The notes beneath the pieces were generated by a model, which worked only from the letters and a program-made list of their open reading frames with translations, did not search any database and was not told the DNA's origin. A stretch of 18,769 nucleotides of DNA from Thermoplasmata archaeon. Lineage in GTDB: Archaea; Thermoplasmatota; Thermoplasmata; Thermoplasmatales; GCA-001856825. The translations under genes and the position numbers were made by a program. Positions 14,074 to 18,769 of this stretch are shown piece by piece; the first letter of the stretch is position 1, and each line of letters opens with the position of its first letter. The DNA lies in assembly GCA_021792355.1 (NCBI GenBank), contig JAJYUV010000016.1:1-18769 (forward strand), read 5' to 3'.

Positions 14074-14511
14074 TTAAATGTTGTTAAGTCTGTTGCTCTG
14101 TTGAACATTCTTAAAATTGACAGTTTGCAGGTTCCCCTTGATAATGTTATGAACCGTCCCTCTTCCCAGATTAGTTCTCTGTGAAATTTCCCTGATTGAA
14201 AGGCCATGTTTATTCAGCTCAATCACCTTCCTGAATTGAGCCTTCGTTTTATCGCTTGTTCTCTTGCCCAATTTCACGCCATCCTTCTTTGCCCTGGCCA
14301 ACCCATCTCGTACCCTTTCCGATATCAATTCGCGTTCAAATTCGGCAGCTGCTCCAAGGATGACAAGCATGAAGTCGTTCATTGGATCTTTTTTCTCGGA
14401 GATCTTCAGTCCTTTGTTTATGACCTCAAAGAATTTTCCTCTTGATCGGATCTCATTCAGTGATTCTAGGAGATGAATGAAAGGGAGGTAAAATGGCAGG
14501 AACCGTCTCAT
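14074..14511 (-). pseudogene. Serine recombinase (resolvase/invertase) lacking its catalytic N-terminus
   Basis: The minus strand encodes the C-terminal two thirds of a resolvase. It includes HLLESLNEIRSRGKFFEVIN, the conserved E helix ILGAAAEFERELISERVRDG, the G..lGK linker, and a C-terminal helix-turn-helix (LNKHGLSIREISQRTNLGRG). The N-terminal 'YaRvSt' strand with the catalytic serine and the following arginine-rich segment are absent, replaced by a short unrelated start (MRRFLPFYLPF). Nothing in the ~90 bases upstream restores them. It is therefore probably inactive, or could act only as a DNA-binding fragment. No partner transposase (TnpB-like) is visible. It separates two defence genes and marks past mobile-element activity. 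Confidence 0.8.
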
Positions 14512-14569
14512 TATTATTTTCGCATTTTGTTCAGAAACGTGAGAAACAGCACATTATTGAAAGAATAGT

Positions 14570-14578
14570 CTTTTAAAC
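14570..14578 (+). promoter_or_regulatory. Box A-like element before the DUF262 gene
   Basis: cttttaaac is centred about 25 bases before the ATG at 14599, as expected for a leaderless archaeal transcript. No ribosome site precedes the ATG. Confidence 0.4.
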
Positions 14579-14598
14579 GTACTCAAGTTATACTTCGT

Positions 14599-16473
14599 AT
14601 GGAAAAAGATTCTTTTAGAATAGTTGATGCAAAGCCAAAGTCCGTCTGGGAAGTTCTCGCACAAAAAAAATACACCTTAGACTACTATCAAAGAGAGTAT
14701 CTATGGGAAACAAAGCACATGCAAAAATTCATAGCAGATTTGACGGAAAAATTCTTAGAGAGTTACAAGACAGCAGATCCAAGGAGTAAGGTGAAAGAAT
14801 ATGGGGGATATTTCCTTGGCCCAATAATTATCAATTCGAAGGATGGGCAGATGTCAATAATGGATGGCCAGCAAAGATTAACTTCCCTGACTCTTTTGTT
14901 AATTTATCTTCATCACCTTCAAATAAATTCCTCAAATTCTGTTTCAATAGATCAGCTAGTATTTTCAGAAAAGTTTGGTGAAAAGTCATTTAACTTAAGT
15001 ATAGAGGATAGGAAAGATTGCATGAAAAATCTCTTCGAAACTGGAGAATATAGGTTTACCGGTAGTAGCGACTCTGTAGATGAATCCGTTAAAAATATTT
15101 TGCATCGTTACGAAGAAATTCAAGACATTTTCCCAGCAGAAATAGACACTAAAGCATTGCCGTATTTCATAGACTGGTTGATTGAGAAAGTATCTTTTGT
15201 GGAAATTTCCACATATTCTGAGGATGACGCCTACACAATTTTTGAGACCATGAACGACAGGGGGCTACACCTGTCACCTGCAGATATGCTGAAAGGATAC
15301 GTCATATCAATGTCTCCTAGCGAAGAAAGGAAAAAACTGAATGAAAGCTGGAGAAAAGACAGATTAAAACTTGTGGATGTTGTGGATGAGGAAGACCTCA
15401 ATGAAGAATTCAATGAGTTTTTAAAGGCATTTTTGAGGGCAAAATATGCGGTTTCAATCAGGCAGGGAAAAGAAGGAGCCGAAAATGAAGACTTTGAAAA
15501 AATTGGAACTCGTTTCCATGAATGGTTTAGAGAAAATGAGAAAAAACTCATTAAGATGAACAATGCTCAGGATTTTGCTAATTTTATCAAAATAGACATA
15601 CCATTTTATACAGGGATATATAAAACAATAATTGATCATCAAGAAAATTTCAATCCAGAATTTGAATCAATTTACAATATCAATAAACGGGGACTAGCGT
15701 ATTCAATATTTTATCCATTTCTAATTTCTTCGATAACACTAGAGGATGATGTTAAGACCATAGATAAAAAACTAAGACTTTCATCTTTGTATCTAGAATT
15801 CTTCGTTGTATTCAGGGGGGTTAACAACATGAGGTACCCGCAAAGTTCCATAAGGTATACCATGTACTCTCTAACTAAAGAAATAAGAAATAAAAGCGTG
15901 GATGAATTAGCAGAGATATTCAAAGATAGGGTTTCAAAGATTGGAAATGACTTGAGCGGAGTAAAGACGTTGACCCTTAATGGTAAAAACAAGAACTTTA
16001 TCCACTTTCTCTTGGCTAAGATAACCTCGCATATAGAAAGTGCCTCTGGTTCTAATTATTCGTTCAAGGAATACTTTGAAGGAAAATATGATATCGAGCA
16101 TATAATGCCAGCAAATTACTATGAAAGGAATCAGAACGAGTTTAGTGACGATGCCGAGTTCGAAGATTACCGAAATAGATTGGGTGGACTTTTGATTTTG
16201 CCTTACAGTTTTAACAGGAGTTATGGTGCGATGCCATATGAACAAAAAGTTGATCACTATTATGGACAGAACCTTCTTGCAAAATCTCTAAATTCTAAAT
16301 GTTATGAAAAGAATCCCGGGTTCCTGGGGTACATTAAGAATGCAGGATTACCATTCAAAGCGTATCCGCGCTTTGGAAAGGGAAGTACTGAACAAAGACA
16401 GGACCTATATGAAAGGATACTTGAAGAGATTTACAACATTGAAGTATTTTCAGAAATTGCCTCGAAAAGATGA
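14599..16473 (+). CDS. GmrSD-type DUF262-DUF1524 protein (624 aa)
   Basis: A fused DUF262 plus DUF1524 protein of the GmrSD type IV restriction family, which degrades DNA carrying modified (for example glucosylated) cytosines using NTP energy. DUF262 motifs: YTLDYYQREYLWE (about residues 25-37), the characteristic IMDGQQRLTSLT (87-98), and EISTYSEDDAYTIFETMNDR (~200-220). The C-terminal DUF1524 HNH nuclease shows DIEHIMP (~498-504) with downstream RLGGLLILPYSFNRSYGAMP and an EQKVDHYY helix. Length matches the family, and both catalytic regions look intact. The gene is AT-rich compared with the methyltransferase upstream, suggesting separate acquisition. It appears to have its own promoter. 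Known relatives, such as BrxU, sit beside BREX or type I systems, as this one sits beside a PglX-like enzyme. Confidence 0.92.
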   Translation: MEKDSFRIVDAKPKSVWEVLAQKKYTLDYYQREYLWETKHMQKFIADLTEKFLESYKTADPRSKVKEYGGYFLGPIIINSKDGQMSIMDGQQRLTSLTLLLIYLHHLQINSSNSVSIDQLVFSEKFGEKSFNLSIEDRKDCMKNLFETGEYRFTGSSDSVDESVKNILHRYEEIQDIFPAEIDTKALPYFIDWLIEKVSFVEISTYSEDDAYTIFETMNDRGLHLSPADMLKGYVISMSPSEERKKLNESWRKDRLKLVDVVDEEDLNEEFNEFLKAFLRAKYAVSIRQGKEGAENEDFEKIGTRFHEWFRENEKKLIKMNNAQDFANFIKIDIPFYTGIYKTIIDHQENFNPEFESIYNINKRGLAYSIFYPFLISSITLEDDVKTIDKKLRLSSLYLEFFVVFRGVNNMRYPQSSIRYTMYSLTKEIRNKSVDELAEIFKDRVSKIGNDLSGVKTLTLNGKNKNFIHFLLAKITSHIESASGSNYSFKEYFEGKYDIEHIMPANYYERNQNEFSDDAEFEDYRNRLGGLLILPYSFNRSYGAMPYEQKVDHYYGQNLLAKSLNSKCYEKNPGFLGYIKNAGLPFKAYPRFGKGSTEQRQDLYERILEEIYNIEVFSEIASKR

Positions 16474-16552
16474 GGATTTCCCATATCTCCTGCTCAATTT
16501 CTTCAAAAAGAGAGCAATATAATTTTCCCTAAATATCTGTCAAATCCATCCC

Positions 16553-16819
16553 TCAACCCATTTCCTTTCTATCCTCGTCATCAAACGGTATATTGAGGTA
16601 ATGCTCATACCGCGTCGTTGTGGTATGGCCCTGCGACAACGCGATCTGCAATGACTTATCGGGATAGTAGAACACCAACCAGGATTCCCAGGCCTTCCTG
16701 AACGTCTCGCTGTTAACAGGAGTTCCCTCGAGGATCCTTTTCAATAACCTTCTCAACTTCAGGTACAGGGCAGGGAGTTGCGGCACATCAGAGAGACCAG
16801 TTACGTATTGACGAACATT
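16553..16819 (-). pseudogene. Second tyrosine integrase C-terminal fragment
   Basis: The minus strand reads NVRQYVTGLSDVPQLPALYL, then basic LKLRRLLKRIL, then SETFRKAWESWLVFYYPDKS, SQGHTTTTRYEHYLNIPFDD and EDRKEMG. This is the C-terminal catalytic part of an archaeal integrase, with the catalytic His in QGH and Tyr in EHY. It is a different subtype from the fragment at 300-641. The frame closes with a TAA at 16820-16822 and has no N-terminal domain, so it is inactive. The break coincides with the box A of the neighbouring cysteine-rich gene, suggesting that an insertion or deletion created the junction. Confidence 0.72.
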
Positions 16820-16826
16820 TTATATA
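16818..16826 (+). promoter_or_regulatory. Near-perfect box A for the cysteine-rich mini-gene
   Basis: TTTATATAA is an almost ideal archaeal TATA box centred 25 bases before the ATG at 16847, predicting a leaderless mRNA. Confidence 0.6.
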
Positions 16827-16846
16827 ATAATCGCAGATAATTGTTT

Positions 16847-16990
16847 ATGTGCAGAAAATGTGTAACATCTGGGATATTTGTAAAAAAGGGTTGTACATGT
16901 ACGTGTCCCGACTTAAAACCAACAGGTTCGCATATAGGCAAAAGGGCTGAAACAGTATGTAGTCAGTGCCACCATAAAGTGTTAATTTAA
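16847..16990 (+). CDS. Cysteine-rich mini-protein, likely zinc binding (47 aa)
   Basis: The 47-codon frame MCRKCVTSGIFVKKGCTCTC... ending CSQCHHKVLI has seven cysteines and three histidines. They are arranged as CxxC near the N-terminus, CTCTC in the middle and CxxCHH near the end, a pattern suited to one or two zinc sites. The ATG stands about 25 bases after an excellent box A, so a leaderless transcript is expected. That match, together with the ordered cysteine spacing, is the evidence that it is a real gene despite its size. No family recognised. It lies between the second integrase fragment and an unrecognised minus-strand frame. Possible roles include nucleic-acid binding or metal storage. 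Confidence 0.6.
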   Translation: MCRKCVTSGIFVKKGCTCTCPDLKPTGSHIGKRAETVCSQCHHKVLI

Positions 16991-17081
16991 AACCCTAACA
17001 TCGCAATTTTATAGGGTATAGATTTATTTGTTCTTCAGGGTACATCTTTTTCCCGGTATTTTTGAATAGGAAACAATGGTT

Positions 17082-17363
17082 CTATTTCACATTTCGCAGA
17101 AATTCCACCACTTCTTTGTTCTGGAGTCCTTTGTTTAGGGAACTCAGTTCTCCTTCTTTTACCATCACATACAGATTCTTCACCTCAATACCAACTTTGT
17201 CTATGTTGTATTTCGATATTTTACTAGACAAGTTGTTTGAAGGTGTCAAGTCACCAATCGAACCATCTATGTTCTCGACAATCCACTCAACCAATTTCTT
17301 CCTCACATTCTCATCTGTCAAAGGGACATACCTATATGCACTCTCATCGATGAGTTTTGGCAA
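17082..17363 (-). CDS. Unrecognised protein or fragment (93 aa)
   Basis: A minus-strand frame of 93 residues with believable composition. It has a helical ENVRKKLVEWIVENIDG region (about residues 18-34), then SSKISKYNIDKVGIEVKNLY (~46-65) with a strand-like end, and a charged C-terminal helix ending EFLRNVK. The only start is a TTG at 17363. The open frame continues upstream to about 17426 (reading ...TRIFVPPIVEWKQ) without an ATG, so the true N-terminus may be lost. It converges on the MFS remnant and overlaps its first bases if extended. No ribosome site or box A seen. It could be a truncated gene from a mobile element. Function unknown. Confidence 0.4.
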   Translation of the reverse strand: MPKLIDESAYRYVPLTDENVRKKLVEWIVENIDGSIGDLTPSNNLSSKISKYNIDKVGIEVKNLYVMVKEGELSSLNKGLQNKEVVEFLRNVK

Positions 17364-17387
17364 TTGTTTCCATTCAACTATTGGAGG

Positions 17388-17603
17388 GACGAAGATACGA
17401 GTATTGTTGTTGCAACGATAGTCCTCTCACTTTACATACCCAGATCGCTCATTATAGGAATGTTTTCCGGAACCAAAGTAACAATCACGCCTCTCTTTTA
17501 TGACAGTTTTATCAATGGATTCAGGATCGTTATGCTGATATCTTCAGTGCTTGCATTCATCGGTGCAGTGACATCCCTGATGAAGAACAGGGGGAGAAGA
17601 TAG
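17388..17603 (+). pseudogene. C-terminal remnant of an MFS transporter
   Basis: The plus strand encodes the last ~70 residues of a major facilitator transporter: DTSIVVATIVLSLYIPRSLI, then GTKVTITPLFYDSFINGFRIVML and a final helix SSVLAFIGAVTSLMKNRGRR. This is two membrane helices and a basic tail, as at the C-terminus of 14-helix-type MFS proteins. The preceding helices are absent, and the frame before 17388 does not look like a transporter, so the gene is truncated. It lies directly before the molybdenum hydroxylase operon and probably represents the chromosomal side of the old insertion boundary. Confidence 0.6.
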
Positions 17604-17684
17604 GTTGCGCAAAAAGATCCTGCTAGGATCGAGGCCACAGTCTTCCCGCATAATCCAAAAACCCATTGTTTCACGCTCGTAAAT

Positions 17685-17693
17685 GTTAAATAT
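17685..17693 (+). promoter_or_regulatory. Box A-like promoter of the FAD-subunit gene
   Basis: gttaaatat is centred about 24 bases before the ATG at 17713, consistent with a leaderless transcript for the oxidoreductase operon. Confidence 0.45.
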
Positions 17694-17712
17694 CGTCTTT
17701 CGTTAGGCAATT

Positions 17713-18585
17713 ATGAACCCATCCTCATTTGAATATTTTGCGCCGAGGAGGATAGAGGAGGCATTTGACATACTTGCAAAACATGATGGAGAAGCAAAGA
17801 TACTAGCTGGTGGTCAGAGTCTCATACCTCTCCTCAAATTAAGGCTGGCCTCGATTCCCTATGTAGTAGACATTTCCAGGATTGAGGAAATGAACTATAT
17901 CCGGGAGTCTCACAGTGAACTCCATATAGGTGCACTCACCACAATTGACGACATTGAAAACAGTGCGTCAATCAGGGGGAAGTATCCGATCATATTCGAC
18001 GCCGCCTCCAACATAGCTGATCCGCTGGTCAGGAACCGTGGAACCATAGGTGGGAACATATCTCATGGCGACCCATCGAATGACATGCCCGCAGTCATGC
18101 TTGCACTTGGAGCAAAGTTCACCATCGCCAACGCCAGGGGAGACAGGGTTGCAGACGCGGACGGTTTTTTCATAGACACATTCACAACGGCGCTGGAATA
18201 TGGAGAAATACTCAGAGAGATAACAATACCCGCAAGGGGTGCTCACGAGGCCGGATGCTACATAAAGAACAAGAAGACGGCAGGAGATTTCTCCATAGCC
18301 GGAATAGCTGTGCAGATCAGATTCAGCAATTCCGGCATTATTGAAAAGGCAGGGATAGGAATGACGTCTGTAAGCCCAAAACCAATCAGGGCAAGAAAGG
18401 CTGAAAACTATCTCAAGGGAAAGAAGGTTGGCGATTCCGTTGTAAGGGAAGCGTCCAGGCTTGTGGTGTCGGAATCTAATCCGTCGACTGATTTCTACGG
18501 CACGGTAGAATTCAAGAAGCAGGTGCTTGCAAAGATTGCAGAGGATGCCATATACATGGCTACCGACAGAGCGGAGGAGAATTAG
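17713..18585 (+). CDS. coxM: Molybdenum hydroxylase (CO/xanthine/aldehyde dehydrogenase-type) FAD-binding medium subunit (290 aa)
   Basis: The FAD-binding subunit of the xanthine dehydrogenase/CO dehydrogenase family. It passes electrons from the 2Fe-2S small subunit to the acceptor. FAD-binding signatures are clear: LAGGQSLIPLLKLRL (about residues 31-45), IGALTTIDDIE (~76-86), and VRNRGTIGGNISHGDPSNDM (~105-124) with the TIGGN pyrophosphate loop. The C-terminal domain (SVSPKPIRARKAENYL onwards) is typical. Length of about 290 residues matches the family. The ATG directly follows a box A at leaderless distance. The small subunit starts immediately after the TAG, so the two are co-transcribed. 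The family is certain, but the substrate (CO, aldehyde or a purine) cannot be told without the large subunit, so the symbol denotes family only. Confidence 0.93.
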   Translation: MNPSSFEYFAPRRIEEAFDILAKHDGEAKILAGGQSLIPLLKLRLASIPYVVDISRIEEMNYIRESHSELHIGALTTIDDIENSASIRGKYPIIFDAASNIADPLVRNRGTIGGNISHGDPSNDMPAVMLALGAKFTIANARGDRVADADGFFIDTFTTALEYGEILREITIPARGAHEAGCYIKNKKTAGDFSIAGIAVQIRFSNSGIIEKAGIGMTSVSPKPIRARKAENYLKGKKVGDSVVREASRLVVSESNPSTDFYGTVEFKKQVLAKIAEDAIYMATDRAEEN

Positions 18586-18769
18586 ATGGAAAACATAAAG
18601 ATAAAATCAAAGGTGAACGGAAAAGACATAGAATCTGAGGTCGAGCCCAGAAAGCTGCTTGTTCATTATATTAGGGAAGACCTTGGGCTGACTGGAACCC
18701 ATGTGGGATGCGACACCTCTAACTGTGGTGCGTGCACTGTCCTGGTTGACGGTAAAGCAGTGAAATCCT
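18586..18769 (+). CDS. coxS: Molybdenum hydroxylase 2Fe-2S small subunit, N-terminal part (partial)
   Basis: The ATG abuts the TAG of the medium subunit. The 61 visible residues begin [20 protein letters not shown] and contain the plant-type ferredoxin cluster loop [16 protein letters not shown] (C-x4-C-x2-C, about residues 42-57), diagnostic of the iron-sulfur subunit of CO/xanthine/aldehyde dehydrogenases. The gene runs off the window. The second, four-cysteine all-helical domain and the large molybdopterin subunit would be expected downstream. Confidence 0.92.
   Translation, partial: MENIKIKSKVNGKDIESEVEPRKLLVHYIREDLGLTGTHVGCDTSNCGACTVLVDGKAVKS

Noticed and set aside
15231..15992. Several minus-strand frames within the DUF262 gene
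   Set aside because: These are antisense shadows of an AT-rich gene with intact DUF262 and DUF1524 motifs on the plus strand.
16474..17100. Direct repeat of the tRNA-Glu 3' end (far attachment site)
   Set aside because: I looked for the tcgggtccaaatcccga sequence near the right-hand integrase remnant and elsewhere and found no copy.
1..18769. CRISPR array
   Set aside because: No regularly spaced 24-40 base repeats were seen. The repeated sequences at 1765, 3036 and 3424 are ribosome-site cassettes with irregular spacing.

Overview
The window most likely comes from an acidophilic Thermoplasmata-type archaeon. The clues are a Sec61-beta gene at the left edge, a typical archaeal tRNA-Glu, box A (TATA-like) promoters about 25 bases upstream of apparently leaderless genes, and a xanthine/CO dehydrogenase-type medium and small subunit pair at the right edge. 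Species cannot be fixed from sequence alone. These conserved edges (6-347 and 17713-18769) enclose about 17 kb of accessory DNA with decayed recombinases at both ends. A tyrosine integrase fragment with an internal stop runs into the 3' half of tRNA-Glu. A second, unlike integrase fragment lies near 16.55-16.82 kb, and a serine resolvase without its catalytic N-terminus lies at 14.07-14.51 kb. The region reads as a worn integration hotspot.

Region 1 (about 0.76-6.72 kb) is a compact plus-strand run of small genes with Shine-Dalgarno-type sites and frequent ATGA overlaps. It includes two damaged small genes (857 and 3069), a probable PUA-like protein, two membrane or exported proteins, a protein made of three tandem repeats, and a 50-residue protein. 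It ends in a striking set: a ParB-like CTPase, a shorter ParB paralogue lacking the ParB catalytic domain, a protein with a possible PD-(D/E)XK (AlwI-like) nuclease core, and a PAPS-reductase-like PP-loop protein with a cysteine-rich C-terminus. No ParA is visible. This set is the best candidate here for an undescribed system, perhaps sulfur-based nucleic-acid modification coupled to cleavage, but its function is inferred only from domains.

Region 2 (about 6.7-9.55 kb) holds unrecognised proteins (317 and 66 residues), a membrane-anchored exported protein, a small zinc-ribbon protein, and several remnants (a C-terminal membrane anchor and an AbrB-like piece).

Region 3 (about 9.56-16.47 kb) is a defence cluster: a large single-chain restriction-methyltransferase (type IIG/PglX-like), an Mrr-like PD-(D/E)XK nuclease and a GmrSD-type DUF262-DUF1524 protein. 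The last two appear to have their own promoters. The AT-richness of the DUF262 gene suggests separate acquisition.

Region 4 (about 16.5-17.7 kb) contains the second integrase remnant, a 47-residue cysteine-rich mini-protein behind a near-perfect box A, an unrecognised 93-residue frame and the last part of an MFS transporter. The molybdenum hydroxylase-type operon then begins and runs off the window.
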